A stretch of 64,000 bases of DNA from Stercorarius parasiticus (lineage: Eukaryota > Chordata > Aves > Charadriiformes > Stercorariidae). The position numbers and the translations under genes were made by a program. The notes beneath the pieces are model-generated. The model saw only the letters and a program-made list of their open reading frames with translations. It was not told where the DNA came from and did no database searches. Of the stretch, positions 14,832 through 28,529 are shown piece after piece (position 1 is the stretch's first letter; each line of letters begins with the position of its first letter). The stretch is from assembly GCA_013396915.1 (NCBI GenBank), contig VWZL01005058.1:25001-89000 (forward strand), read 5' to 3'.

Positions 14832-17007
14832 GCAGCACTTAGGTAAATGCCGAATGGATCAAACTACATGAGGTTATGTTCAAATGGCAGAAAGAACAAT
14901 TCTTGGCAGCCGCGTTCTGTGTTTTTATCTTTAATTCCGCATCTGTGTTTTATCAGCTGAAGCAGACAGCAGCAGATGAGCAAAAACTTCTCTGCACAAG
15001 GACTTTAGGAAAGTAAAACCGGTCATTTTAAAAGCAAATGGCTGTGCTGGAAATGGCAAAGTGATTGTTAAATTTTTTTTATCTGGTGGTGTCTCATTTG
15101 TACAAGAAATCGCGATTTCAGTCTGATAATTTGCTAATCCCATGGACACCTTTTGGTGTTGAAAGCCCCTTTTTCTTTGTTTCTTTTTTCTTTTCTTTTC
15201 TTCACTCCTTGATCAGTTTATTTTGCTACGAGATTGACTCAGTAGTTTGAGATCTTGCTTATTGCTTGGTCACAGATGGTCTCACAGCAAATGTATCCAT
15301 TTCACATGCTTCTTCATATAGAGCTGCTTAGATACATGTGATACGCTTTGCCTTTTCAGAATGCAGAGCTTTGAGTCATTCTTAGTGTTTATTTGTGTAA
15401 GGAGATTTCATAGTAGAGTGGGGGGCTTTTGCCCCATTAACGTTTGGTACACGCGCTCACCAAACAGATTTCTGTTTTCTTGCCTCCGAATGGGATATTT
15501 TGCAGGAGATTCAGGTCTGCAAAAGCTCTGTTCAAATCCTCCGGCTGGGGCACCACTGTATTTGTATTAATGTATCTCCTGTTCTTGCGAGTAAATGGCT
15601 GGCATTCTGTTTTTGTTGGTCTGCCAGCCAAACTGTGAAGTGGTAATTGAGTCTGTTTTAAAGTGGAATGCTTTAGACAGTGCTTTAATTGTACTCAAGC
15701 CAATTCCATAAATATACACTCCAGTATTAAGTTATTTTCTACTATAAGCACTTGCGCAGAAACCATTTGTATTGCGCTTAGTAAGTTTGCTTCACTTGTC
15801 TTTAAAAAAAAAAAAAAAATTTAAAAAACTCCATCCTCCCTTTCGCACGCTTTTAAATTACAAAGCAGGTGCACGTTTTTAAAAGTGATCTCATTGTTGT
15901 TCTTGTCAAAATGGTCCTGTCCCTCTCTGCTCCCTCTATCCATGTGTGGAAAACGTCGCATTTATTATCACACCCAGTTTTATGCATCTTCCAGATGATT
16001 TAACTGAACTGATGCTATGGAGGATATGCTGACTGGCACTTTTCCCATGCTTAATGTGTTAACAAAAGCCAATAGTGTCAGTTTTAACAGTTTTAGTTAA
16101 ATTCCCATGACGCTCTTAACAAACGTTGAAACCTCTGCCATGTCTTACCCTGACAGATTCCCTGCCGTCATTGCACACTTAAAATAAATGTCATCCCCAA
16201 TCAAAAAGTTCACATTTTTTCTGACAGTATAATTTGTTACTTTGTTCCTGTTTTATCTCTTTCTTCGGCACAATAATCCGAGGATGCATATGTTACTTCT
16301 TTGAAGTGTTTTGTGCCATCTTTTATTGTTAGAGCTGGAAGCGTAGAGGCAAGTGATGGAAAGAGCCCCTTCATTTGACTCGGTGCAGAAGGAAGTTTTC
16401 TTAGTGGGGCACATGGAATATGGGTTGTGCCTCCTACGGCTAAGTGAGAGTAACCTGACGTGTCTGGAAATGTGCTCGGTGGCAGTGCATACCCACCGCC
16501 TGTGTAACACAGGGCGAGCTGTGATAGTAGCGAGTTCCACGCAGTTGGGAGTGATGCATGTCGAGTAAATATCTCTCCATCTTTTCCACTATTGTTTTCA
16601 CCACCTTTCCTCTTTCAAAGACAGTTTTTGCAGCAGGTAGAGGAGAGAGAACCGTACAGAACGATACTCTCTATAGGCTACCCTTGGCTATATATTAGAG
16701 CTTTGAATTGGCTGGAATACTCCGCGTGTATTTATGTAAAGAGAAGCCCCTTTGTGAGCAGCAGCGTCTCTTTGATCTAACCTGTGCAAGCCATTATGGC
16801 GAGATAGTAGGCAGAGTTTTTTTAATTATTGCATTATAGGTACAATTGGCACCTCTCTCTTTTCCTCCCTCCCTCCCTCTCGCCGTGTCTGTCGCGCGCT
16901 CAGAGACGGAGCGAGGTGGCTTTCACAGCAGCTGGTTAATTTCCCTGGCTTCACACTACTGTTTAATGATCCGTTTCTCCTGTGCCACCTCTCTCATCTA
17001 CTGAAAG

Positions 17008-17028
17008 ATAGGTACAAATTGTACCTAT
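17008..17028. promoter_or_regulatory. Perfect palindrome containing GGTACA-N3-TGTACC
   Basis: Arms ATAGGTACAA (17008-17017) and TTGTACCTAT (17019-17028) are exact reverse complements around one central A. The inner 15 bases are two GGTACA half-sites in inverted orientation with a 3-base spacer, the geometry of a steroid-receptor (GR/AR/PR class) response element. A partial copy, ATAGGTACAATTGGCACC, lies at 16836-16853. Function is inferred only. Confidence 0.5.
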
Positions 17029-20000
17029 AAAAATTATAATACAACTCTGGATTATCTTTGTTTTTCAAATTGTGATCATCTGAATTGGGGTTTAATATTC
17101 TTTCCTTTTGCAGTTCTCTAGAAATAGCCAAGAATAAATCACTACATCCTACATGGAGCATTTTGGTGTAAAGATTTTACATTTGGGGCATTTGGCAGCC
17201 TTTCATATGGTTGGTTGTTTTTGAAGGTGGAAGATAAATCCCATGGAGATATCATCCAAACAACCGTATGGCCACTGAGCCAGCCTGCAAACCATTGCAA
17301 ATGGCCAGATATGCTGGCAGGTCTGTCTATCAGACTGCATCTGTCTCTGGGCACCTCAGAAGACCTTGTAGCACTTGGCTCTGCTTGAAAGAGGTGGGTA
17401 ACAAATAGCTGTGCAGAAATTACACCGAAAGAGTTAATCCTTCCTTGGGGCAGAAGGGTGCAACTTAGAGACTTCTTCAAGTCCCTCCCAGCGTTATGAT
17501 CCTTGCAGTGGTGGGTAATAGGAAGGGGAAAGTGTCACCCATACCTAATGAATTGCTGTCTTATCTCTGGGAGTGGTCCCGTAAGATCAGGAATGACGTA
17601 TTTTAGCAGAGAACCAGAGGGAAGTTTACACCACTAGTCACCCTTGGTTGTGTCCGTTCCAGGGCTAAGCTTCGCTCCCTAGAAGATGCCTGTCCCTTGC
17701 TTTTGAAGAGTGCTCAAAAATGTGTTTAAAATTTCTTAATGTATGTGAGGGTCTGTGATTTTTCTGAATTTATTTATTTAATCTTTTTCTAGTCTCTAAC
17801 TGGAGGATATCAGGGCCAGGTCTAATAACAGAATAAAACTATTTTGGCACAAAAGTAGGGTAAATGTTGGGACCATGTTAAAAGGATGTCCAAAATAAAT
17901 AATCTCTGGGGAGAAAAATCATCAACCCCAAACAAACAGAAAACGGAGGAGTGTCACTGCAGTTAAAGAAAGGTTGCACATTTGAAACTGCAGATTTTAA
18001 TTCAGCGGGAAGCCTTCTCTTGAGTATTATGACAGAGTTTAAAGGGACCTCCATAATGATTGATATTCAGTAGATTTTCATGTGTTTTCAAAGTTTCTTT
18101 CTTAAAGGAAAGCCATTCACATGCCTGATTAGTAAGCAGAGAGCGACCCTTCTTAAAAGCTGTGCTAGGAAGCTGGGGAATTTGCGTAATTTAGAGAAAC
18201 GTGTTGGACAGAGGGTTTTGGAAGTGAAGGTATACTGTCTTCCTAGGAGGAATGTACTAGAGAGTCCTCGTTCTGAATAATAGGCACTGTATCATCTATT
18301 AAAAATACTGAATCACAGTTTGGTGAATTTAGACACCGGGTTTGAAGTCGTCGGAATTCTACCTAGCATATTTGAGTCCATTCCTTAACGCCACTTTTGC
18401 AAACAAAGCAAACGGAGAAGAAATTTCAGGCATGTAACCAAGAAGGGTTTTAGGAGGAAATGAAACCGGGTTTAGGTGTAACAGCCCATCAGAGCCGACA
18501 GAAGGCAAGATAGGATGGGGATACTGGAGAAAGAAGCTGAAAGGGAGCCAGAACCAATACCATTAGCCATAAAGCAACTGACTGTGGGAACCAATTTCAC
18601 AGAATTTGTTATCCCATCGTGAGTTTCATACCTGTCCTTCTCAGTTTCCTAGGGAAGGCTCCCCCCGCCCCCGTCTTCTTTTTGCAGTGTAAGGGTAAGA
18701 TAAAACCAGCTACGACTCATCCCTGGTGACCTCTCCTCTCAAGATGCCCTACTCCGCATCCTCCTGCCATGAAAGCCAAGAACATTTCAGTTCTTCTCTT
18801 TCCCCGCCGGCCGCACTATAATCCGTATCCCTGATTTCCTCTTTCACAGCTGCACAGTGCAAATAGAGGAGTTTCTCTGTGCAACTGTTTCAGCCTGCAG
18901 CATGACTATTTGATGTGGGAAAACATTCTGCTACTGCTCCCAAAGCTGGGGCTGCCATTGGCATCAGGATAGAGCCTAAAAATGTCTCCTTCCCTCTTGG
19001 CCTGTGTGCATACCTGCATTAGCAGTGCATACCTGCCCTCCTCATCAGTAAAGACAATAACAGAAGACACTGCCTAATGAAAGCGTTGTAGAGCTAGGAA
19101 GACCCTCTGCAATCCAACCACATGAATGATGTTAGGATAAAATTTGTTTGACTGGAACATTTGTCAAAGGGTTGCAAACGATAAACACATACAAAATACA
19201 CCCTCAAGAAGTAGTAGCCAGGAAGAAGGGGGAGAATCACAGAATACATTTTTTCACTGTGAATTGTTTCCCAGGTTCTGCTTGAAATTCAGGTTGTTTA
19301 TAACCAGCAATCCTTCTGGAAATTGCTTTGAAGAAAGCTTAACGACAGGAGATTATCGTAAAGCCAGATTTCCATGAATACCACTTTAAGTGGTTTTGGC
19401 ATTCATAGGCCGTCTTTGTTTTGTGACCTTCCACCACAACCAGGTAGAGTTCCAAAATCAGACATATGCTATGACTAGTCTTTAGCATTAGGTGGCTCTT
19501 CCAAGAACACACAGACCAATAGGTCCTCCATGGTCTGTTCTCCTACCTTTGCACAGGTATGAATCTTTGGAATAACTCCATTTCCACATACTGTAGTTCT
19601 TTCAACTCTTGTTCAGGCACCTTTCAAATGTTTTCACACTGACCAGCAAATTGCTGCGGCCTCAGATGAGTGGTCAGCAACATCAGTGTTGTTCCCTGTA
19701 CCTTCCCATATTCTGAGCTGCAAATGTGACTACACTTGGGTAAGAAACCTTCTTCACAGTTTCAGCAGGCTTATGGTTGCAGCGTATCGGTTCAGTGTAT
19801 CTTATGTCTTTGATCAGCCATACACACAGTGTCTTGCAGCCGCTTCTGGTGTGTGATACAGCAATCTCAGCAAGCACATACAGTTACCTAAGACTTATCT
19901 AGAGGAGTGTCCCGGCTTCTTTGTGTGTACTTATCTTTCTCAGGCTCGACTTGCCTTTTCTCCTTAGAAAAAGCGATGATTTTCAATGATGTTGGGGATG

Positions 20001-20675
20001 CTTTAATGCATACAGAAAATAACATAGTGTGTTTTTCTTTTTCCAAATGTCAGCAATTTATGGTTATCTGTTATCAGTATAATGGTATTTTCAGTATTCC
20101 ATCAGTCTAACTTTTCTCATCAGTATGATAACATAATTGCATATAGATCCTGATGTACAGACAAAGATGTGCAAGAAGTGAATACTTAGTCAAAGGCATA
20201 TAGATAGATGATGTCTATAAACAGCACCATACAGAACATATATTACACAAGTTAAACAGAGGTAATTTTCAATCTATTGACTTGACTGCAAGAAAGGCAT
20301 GTCAGCTCATATACCCAGCTCCTGCTTGGAAGGCCATATTCCAACCGGAATTACCAGTAAGTGATCTGGAAGGGAAAGATATCCTAGCACCCATAACAAT
20401 TTATTTATTTTCAAAATCCTGGCTGGTGTTCCTTTTTGCCTTTTTCTTTTTGTTGTTGTTGTTTTTTGGTTTTTGGTGTGTTTTCCTAGTGAGTTCTCTG
20501 TGGTTTTGGTTTTCAAGCAGCAGGAAAGAAAAACATCTCCCTTAATTTGCTCTGACTTTTGCCTGAGTAACTCTAATGCATTGTAACCTGTGGAATCTAT
20601 TAAAACCGTTCACACTTTTAAAAAATAATATACAGGTGTGTAGTCACTCGGAAAATAATTGTTTTAACTAAGCTG

Positions 20676-20758
20676 ATATATGTATGTACACACAAATGTA
20701 TATGTACATAAATGTATGTACACGTATATATTCTATAGAGCAAATATACATCTGTACA
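20676..20758 (+). repeat. Imperfect TATG/TACA low-complexity array
   Basis: Alternating words TATATGTATGTACACACAAA, TGTATATGTACATAAATG and TATGTACACGTATATATTC make a purine-pyrimidine alternating stretch of about 80 bases. It is an imperfect simple repeat, with no gene in it. Confidence 0.7.
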
Positions 20759-21468
20759 CTATTTTTTAAATGTGTGAAGGGTTTTAATAGACAAATATAA
20801 AAAAACCCAAGAAAAAAAATGTAGATAATATTTTGATACAGAAATGAAAGAATAACCTGGAAGAAATGGTCTTTTGGAGTCGGAAGTAGCCTTTGCCTCC
20901 AACACCTCTGCTAGGAAGCAGGGAGCACACTTTCCCTCCACCTTTCCGTGGGTTCTGCAATCAGCCAGGCCCTGTGGGGAGGGAGGGGGGCTCCCTGCTG
21001 CATCTTCCTTCATCAACATGGCATCTCTCAAGGGGCCCGCGCTGAATCTGTTAAGATTAGCTGTGTTCCACATTAGTGACAGGAGCTGCCTGTCTCTCTC
21101 AGGAGTACACGGTGGCATGGTACTGCTTCCTGTTTGAACAAAATCAAGGCTTTAATTGCAGGGAATTTTTTTTCATTACCTGTTAATTGATAAATCATGC
21201 TCGCAGGTCTGTGAAACGAGCTGCATTGTGAGCGGTCTTCCAGGTTTCTCCTCCTCCCTCAGAATCAGGACGTATCCAATACTGGGAGCAGAGCTCTGGT
21301 GGCAGGGAAAAGCCTCCACCCCACAGCTCCCCCATGAGCAGCTCTTCAAGCAGGAGGAGCTGGCTGGGGAGCCTGTGCCTTCCCCTGACACAGGACCACA
21401 AGTGATGGAGCCTCAGCTGGGAGCCTTTGCAGCGCTGCCCTTCCATCCTGGGGTAACGGCAACGGCAG

Positions 21469-21488
21469 GTGTTGCAGTCCTGCAACAC
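21469..21488. repeat. Perfect 9-base inverted repeat, 2-base spacer
   Basis: GTGTTGCAG (21469-21477), TC, CTGCAACAC (21480-21488). It lies in a locally GC-rich stretch (20.9-21.65 kb). Confidence 0.85.
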
Positions 21489-21596
21489 AGGGCTGGTTCT
21501 CAGCTACTTGGCTTTCAAGCAGACCACAGGCTGCTGTAGCTTGGCTAGAGACGGCAGCAGAACTGGAAGAGGGGAAGGTGAATTTTAAGTCACCTT

Positions 21597-21628
21597 CATG
21601 CAGCTGCGTGGGTACATGCAGCTGCGTG
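21597..21628 (+). repeat. 14-base perfect direct repeat, period 18
   Basis: CATGCAGCTGCGTG occurs at 21597-21610 and again at 21615-21628 with GGTA between. CAGCTG is an E-box core. Confidence 0.85.
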
Positions 21629-24600
21629 CGCACAGACGCAGCTTCTTTTGTGCATGTTAGCCACAGCGATGGATCAGGCCTTTGATCTAAAATCAACAAC
21701 AAAAAAATGAGTTGGGCATTAAAGTCACCATCTTCAGGAGGCACATAAAACATGCATTTTTTTTTTAAGATCTCTTTTGTCATTTCTGTCCTTTTATTCT
21801 TGCTTCTATCGCAAGTAGCAAGAGGCCACCGTCTTGGGAGGAACAGTAAAAATCCTGAGTATAGTGAAATAATTTAGCTGATAATTCCCCACTGTATAAT
21901 TTTCTACGCTTCCTGCTAGCTGACCTTGTGGGCTCCTGTCAGGTTGCTAAGGGAAATCCAGCAGGACTCCTGCTCTGCTCCTCTACCTTTAAAAAAGTAT
22001 TACAGGAAATGGAGGCATGTTTATGTCAGCTTAGTTACGTGCGTATTTGATCAAGTGGCATTCTCTAATGCTTTTCCTTGCCTTTTTTTTTTTTTGCAGG
22101 GGGGCTTTTTTAAAATTTGCATGATAGCTCCTTAGAGAGGAGCTGTGCCTAGCTAAGCACTTGCCATTTTGAACATGAGAGGCATCCCCAAAAAAGTAGG
22201 GAGCGGGTGTGTGTGGATACGTGTGTGCGGGAAAGGTAAAGAGCATAACTGGAGTGCTCGAGGAACCTGGTGGAATTGTGCCTGAGGCTGCCTGTGTCCA
22301 GTGTCTTTATATAACACTAGGTGTGTTGTCTGGACTAAACAACAGTAATAATGAGGGATGGGAACATTAAGGTTACCATTGCCAGGTCATACCACCTTGG
22401 TAGTGTGAGCACAGCTGTTAAGATCTCCTAGACATTTGATGACTTGGGCACAAATGAATTGACGTTCCCATTCCGGCTTTCGGCAGACAAATGTTCCCCA
22501 CAAAAACACATCTGCCGTGGGTGGTGCTTTCGTTGACTGTAGCACAGCAGAGAGGACACAGGCTGGCTGCACAGAAATAGCTGTAGGTAATGCAGAGGTA
22601 GCTCTGTACCACTTCTAGGTGTCCCTCTCGGGAGCGAGGAAGCTTGGATGGGAACCATGGGCAGGAGGCTAGCACTGCTGCCGCCTGTGCTGTGCCTGGT
22701 GTGCAGAGAAATTGAAAATGTTGCTCGCCAGGGCTATCAATCTGGCACCTTTGACATCCCCCAAAAATAAATGAATCTGTTGGAATGGATTTGGCTCATA
22801 TTGCAGTTTTTACTGCCATGGTAGCTGTAAAAATAAAACTTCAGAGCTAGGCTGTGCTGTGGTGCCGTGATGTGCCCAGGTTTGGAATTTCACATTTGAT
22901 CCAGTTTGATGTGGGTTCTTTTTATCTGTCGCTATCTTGTAGGTTTTCCAACCTGCAACGGCAGAGGTCCCTTCGGACCTGATGCTGGGCCAGAGAAACC
23001 AGGCTCATCTGAGGAACCCAGATTGTCCCTGTGGCCTCTAACCATATTACAGGATATTCAAGGTTACTCATAAGGTGTTTTGGCATGACAGGCACTGCAA
23101 GCAGGTGCAGCCGTTGCCTCCACTGTGATTTTCCCTGACCTAGGAAAGTTTCCCTGTGCAACTTGTACAGGAAATAACAAACCATTGATTGGTGTCTGAC
23201 TTGTTTGTAGGTAATTATAGGCCATTGATCTAACCAAGCTGGAGCTATGGCACTGTAAGCTGTGCAGCCCTCATTACCTCTGACCTGGTGACTGCAGCAT
23301 CAAGTCATTGGAAAACTCATCCAGAAGAGAATCGTACCTTAAGTTTTTGTCTGCTGTAGAAAAAGCAAAGGTGAAATGGTCATTTGAAAGTTTTAGTAGG
23401 CTGCATGTGATAACTTCGCAGACAGTATCCTTGGGACAAGCGAGCTTCCTGTATTGTCCTCCACTTTATAGGCCAGTGGCTTTAGAAGAGGAATTCCATC
23501 AGCTGGCTTGCATTGCGTCTCAGCTGTCATGGGGAGAATGCAGTAATATTCGTGATTAAATGTCACTAGGCTGTGGCACAGAGCTGGGGACATGACATTG
23601 CTTTGGATCGGATCCTTTTAAAATTCAGCAATAGTAGCAAATTACGTCTGCTATGGATTAAACACAAGCATTTTTTGATCTACATTCAATTGCATGCCCC
23701 AGAATTTTTATCAATAAGTCTGCGATTTATAGGCATTGATTTTGCAAGGCCTTTAACAGGAGAATAAAAAGGGCCCTCAAGGATCGAACTCGAAAACTAT
23801 TGCTCTTGCAGAAATCTGGTACTTTATATTAGTGAAGGTGGCAAATCTTTGATCAAAACAGCCTAGACAATAAGTTGTCACAGAGATTATTTTGGGATGT
23901 TTGGTGCTTTTAATTAATGTTTTCTTTTGGAAAGAAGTAAACCCTTTAAGTAATCATGTAAGTTCTCTGTCAGTTTGTCTGTTCTGTTCATCCTCCGTAC
24001 ATCCAGTCACGCAACCATATGCATAAGCTGAAGTAGCACTGTATAAATTATAGGTTTTTTCTCCCTGCAGTTTCCCTGTTCTTCTGCATTAAGAGTTTTG
24101 GAATCAGCAGAGAAAAAACATAAAATATGGTTTTAGATATCCATTTCTAAGAAAAAGTCCTTCACTCCTTTCTCTTTTTTTTTCCAGCACCTGCGTTTAT
24201 AAATAAAGGAAAATACTGTACCTGCCAGGAAGTATTATAAAAGGCACTTTCTTTCATGTCAGCTTCCATTATTTTGAACAGGTTGTGTAAGGGCATTCAG
24301 ACGGCTGCATTGGAATATGCAGGGTGTGTTCGGGTGGTTTGTATTTGTACCCAGACTTGAATACATTTGGTGTTAGCGGTGGATTTTTATGTTTGCTGCA
24401 GGATTGATATTATACCACAGATGACAGGACGGCAGAATTGCCTTGTAAGTCTAGCTGCTGGGCTGCTGTTCTCCAAGCTCAAAGCACAGAGGCGTGTATT
24501 TGCAAAACTACGTACAGGGCGTTCAGTGAAGGGTCTATTTGGAACATGATTTCCAACGGCACCAAGTATAGGCAGCCCCCATGAACATGACCTCTAACAG

Positions 24601-26385
24601 AACAGGTCAAGAGGGGAGTCCTGGCATCTGACATGCTCTACATTGGTAACCATTTTTACCCCCAAAAAATGACCGGTTTGCTCTGTTTGGTAATGGGCTG
24701 GAGTAGGTGATAGAAGCACCTCTGCGGACCGCAAGAGCCTCTGTTTCATATCCACAGAAATGCTATACAAATAGTAACACGCTTTTCTTTTACTACACAC
24801 TATTATGTGTGTATTTTTCACTGACAGACAGGTGACTGGTTCAGATGGGCATAGACGGTGTAATTTATGCACCCATTTGGCGTGCGCGTATTTCCAGATC
24901 ATGGCATTGTCTCCTCTTCTTGCTAGATAAGTTGAAACATTGACAGGCAGTGTGTTCACTTTTTCCTTTTATTACAGTAATTTATAAGATATTTTAGCTA
25001 ACAGGAGAATGGCCCAAGGGGGCATTCTCATGTTAATTACCAAATGTGGGCTTGTCAAAATCAAATAGCTTCAGGAATAATGCAAGTAGTACTGCATCAT
25101 TATATTGTTTGGCCCTCAACCCCAATATTAGCTTTTGAAAGAAAGAAAAAAAAAAGCTTATTTGATTGGGCTTTTAAATTTAAAAAATCCCCAAGTCTGA
25201 CCCATCAGAGACCAGAAGAGAAATGCAAGGGAGAGCGTGTAGTTTAAGACTGAATGGAGTTCAAATAACAGTCAGCTTTTAGTCTTTTTTTTTTTTTTTA
25301 ATATTCAGCTAAAAACAAAAGCACTGTCACAATGTTGATTGCCATTTTCTGACACTTCCTATACAGCTGAACGTGGTTGCACCCGCTGTAGTGTACCGTC
25401 AGAAAATTCTGCTTCCAACATTACAGTGCAGGGTTTGCAGCTGTTCTCATTTCTCCCTGTGGAACATCAGTAGTGGCCACCCAATGTCACTTCCTGACAA
25501 TATCGTCACTCCTACCACGCAATGCCACACTCCACAAATCATCCATCCCATTCAAGTACACCAAGGTGCTGTCTATGAGAATCTGCCAACAACTGAGAAG
25601 ATATGTTCATAAATACGTACACGTAGACATTGATACTAATACAAACATTGCTGATACATGTTGTCTCATCATTTCTGAAGCCATCAGCATGATGAACGGG
25701 GTTCCAACACTGTCATTAACTGGCTTTTATGCTGCATCGTGAAGGTCTGATAACGCATACTTGGGGGTTTGAGATGATCAGTCAGTAGTTGCGTTTTCTC
25801 CTTTACACTGCAATATTACACAGTTCACTTTAGTCCACGCTACAGACTGTCTCTGTCACTTCAGAAACTAGCAAAGAGAATCCTGTCTTGCAATCCGCTG
25901 GTTCCTCAGTGCTGTAAATATAAGTGAGGTGGATAAGGGAGGATTCCTTGCTGCTAGGCTGTTCTGCCATTCTGAGGTTTGACATTACTATGTTTATTTA
26001 ACCGAACTGATTTTGTGCTGCCGCCATGTTTCATGACGCAGAAGTAGAATAGACTTTACTAAATCTTTTAACAAACCCCCATAAATCTTTCCCAGTTCCA
26101 GAAGGTTACTCAGACCAAGGCCTGTCTTACAGACTGTTCCACATGAACCCCTCTAATTGCCAACCAGCTTCTTAGCAAAGGCCATTTCCAAAAGCAATCA
26201 GATTCTAGTCCTGTTGAACCATTTTGGATAGCAAAGGCTTAATCTACAAATCCTTAGACAAAACCTCCTGACATTAGTATTCGCCTGGTTGTGCCAGAAT
26301 AGAGCTGGTGAGTTGAGCATTTCTGACGACAGTTGTCACTTTTTCTATGAAGAAAAATGCTGTCTCTCAGCTGAAACCATCTAGG

Positions 26386-26452
26386 GCTTTATAGTTTAAA
26401 ACGAACAACTGACTTTTACCTAGAAGTCAGTAGACAGCCCCTGGAGTTCTTC
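26386..26452 (+). repeat. Unassigned ancient interspersed repeat, copy 1 of a pair
   Basis: The core AGGGCTTTATAGTTTAAAAC, then GACTTTTACCTAGAAGTCAG, then TAGACAGCCCCTGGAG shares the order gggctttata..ttgac/aattttacc..gaagt..cagcc with the copy at 28530-28625. It appears to be an older or differently decayed member of the same family. Confidence 0.45.
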
Positions 26453-27604
26453 AAGGATTATAGTCTGCAGTTACTGTGTGGTCCTGCAGTGAAACCCCCA
26501 TAGGTGCAAATATCTTACCTCCAAAGGCAAAGGCAAAGGCAGACAGCATCTTGATCAGCTCACGTGCTTGTGAAAGTATAAGCCTTCCTGCAAAGCAAAA
26601 GTGGTGAGCAGGGCTCTTTGTAATCACTGTTACCTGAATAGCTAATATGGACAATTATTCTCCAAATAAGCAGGCTTAGAAGATAAGCCTTAATAATCCT
26701 TTGGCCAATGTACTTCCACGTATTTTCCCATGTTACTTATGAGAGCAGAATTAACATGGTTTATTTGGGTGGAGCTTTAACCAGGTGTCTCTCCCTTGTT
26801 CATCAATACCTATTGGTATTGGCTTAGGTAGGATACTTTCCCAGTCCAAATCAGAAGGGATGGAGATTTAAAGGTATGTCTACCCTCATAGCTGAATATG
26901 CTGCGATTCATCTTGCTTGTTTCATGGTTCTCCCTTTACTCGTTTACAACACTGATGATAAAGCAGAACCTTGCACTGAAGATCTTTGCGACCCATCAGG
27001 GCTGGGAAATGACCCTCCCTCAACAATATCCCAGAATTGAAGGTAAATGGCGCAGGTGGCAACTTTTGGAGCAAAACTCCCTCTCAGACATTTTTAGGTC
27101 ATCGGTGTCACATATTGACAGAGCAATTGTGCTCTGTGTATGAGAGACTTGATTTGACTCTGAGGTTTTATTGTGTCCTGTCACTTCCAGAAATTCAGGA
27201 AACATCACAGGCTGAAATTCAAGCAGAAAAGGCTCATTATTCTTAGAGGCTGTTACTCAAAACTTCACGGTGACTCTTGCAAATTGACTCTGACAGGTAG
27301 CTATCAAACACCCCTATATCTCTGTTACAGCTTGCACAGCCACAAGAAATCTATCTGGATCTGACTAGATCCTGAAAATAATTCCTCACAGTCAGAAACA
27401 CTTGACTCCATCACCTGAAGCAAACAACCTGGATTAACCAGCTTGTTAACCACCTGTTTTCTTTGACTCTTGCACAGTTACAGCAGATTTCAAATGCTCT
27501 TTTCTTTGTAATCAATACATTCAGAACTGGGCTTAATCCACTGGCATTTTAGCCATCATCCTTTCTGCTTCGTTAGTTTGAGGTCATCTAAATTGTACAG
27601 CATA

Positions 27605-27693
27605 GCTGATCCTGCCTTAAGGCAGGGGGATGCTCTAGGTGACCTTTTAAGGTCCCTTCCAACTTCGTTTTCGATGATTCTATGATATGATCT
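27605..27693 (+). mobile_element. CR1 LINE 3'-end remnant
   Basis: The segment contains GATCCTGCCTTAAGGCAGGG, then TCTAGGTGACC, then AAGGTCCCTTCCAACTT, and ends GATTCTATGATATGAT. These words, in this order, are those of the avian CR1 3' end (drop of a gagcaggg..ggtgacc block, then ggtcccttccaac, then the attctatgat microsatellite tail). The copy is short and 5'-truncated, as most CR1 insertions are, and has a few substitutions. The preceding 27560-27604 may also belong. This is the best taxonomic marker in the window for bird or other archosaur DNA. Confidence 0.85.
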
Positions 27694-28529
27694 GTCAAGA
27701 CAAAATAGATGAGCAGGTACTTAGGGGTATTTAGGATATATCTTCATCACTAATATGGCTTGATACCTATGCAGTTGTTCCTGCTTAGATACATAACAGT
27801 CAGTTTTTACTTTTAGGAGGTGCTTTTTAAATGCTGGTAGAAAATGTCTGTCCAACCCTCAGACTCTTAAAAAAAAAAAAGACAGGGATTATTGGCACGT
27901 AACAAAGGCACATCTCCTGCTTTATGTTTGCCACTGCCACACAGCAAAGATTAAAAGCGTGGCTAGCTATACGAGTTGAACCACAGGCTATCGGGGACAT
28001 GTGCTTTAGTGATATCTAATAAGAATCCATTGGTGTGGAAACTGGAATAACACAGACTGGTTAGCGAAGATGACTTTAACACTGCAGTAAGGTGACCTGT
28101 ACACAAATGCTAGTCACTAGGTCAAACCTCATATTTATAATGGACATTCTTTATCAAACACAGGCTGGAGGTTGAAGATTTCCTATATTTAATGCCAAGC
28201 GTGCACATCACGGACTCATTGTGTCCTTGAGCCTCTTTCTTAATTTATGCTGAGCAGTGTTCTCAGCTGTCGTGATTACCAAAGGTAGCTTTGATGGAGA
28301 CCGCGGGAGGGAAATGAAGTCTCTGACAGGGTTCCCGTGCAGCCAGTTCATGGTGATGCTGTTGTGTAGAGTCGGCTGAAGTCAGCAGGTCAGATATGGA
28401 CTTCCACAGACGGCTTATGGAGAAACTCCCTTGCTCTAGAGGATTTAAATGGGAACACTGTCAGGTTTAGTGTTCCCGTTGAGCTCAATTTTCTTGGCGG
28501 ACTGTAAGTGGAGAGAAAGTCTCAAATGC

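Noticed and set aside
14806..14850. Very strong acceptor-like poly-T plus GCAG followed by TAGGTAAAT
   Set aside because: An exon here would be about 7 bases long (CACTTAG) before a GT; no support for a microexon of this gene.
19085..19125. Possible reverse CR1 fragment (CTAGGAAGACCCTCTGCAAT CCAACCAC)
   Set aside because: Too short and lacks the diagnostic GGTCCCTTCC or ATTCTATGAT words.
21346..21783. 145-codon frame on the minus strand
   Set aside because: It overlaps a 127-codon + frame in the same GC-rich segment; no recognisable protein and no splice context. Kept only as a region-level finding.
22083..22110. T13 plus GCAG acceptor-like site
   Set aside because: What follows is GGGGGGCTTTTTTAAAATTT, with no zinc-finger codons and no matching phase.
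24170..24200. Acceptor-like TTTTTTTCCAG followed by CACCTGCG
   Set aside because: The frame after it closes quickly and shows no family residues.
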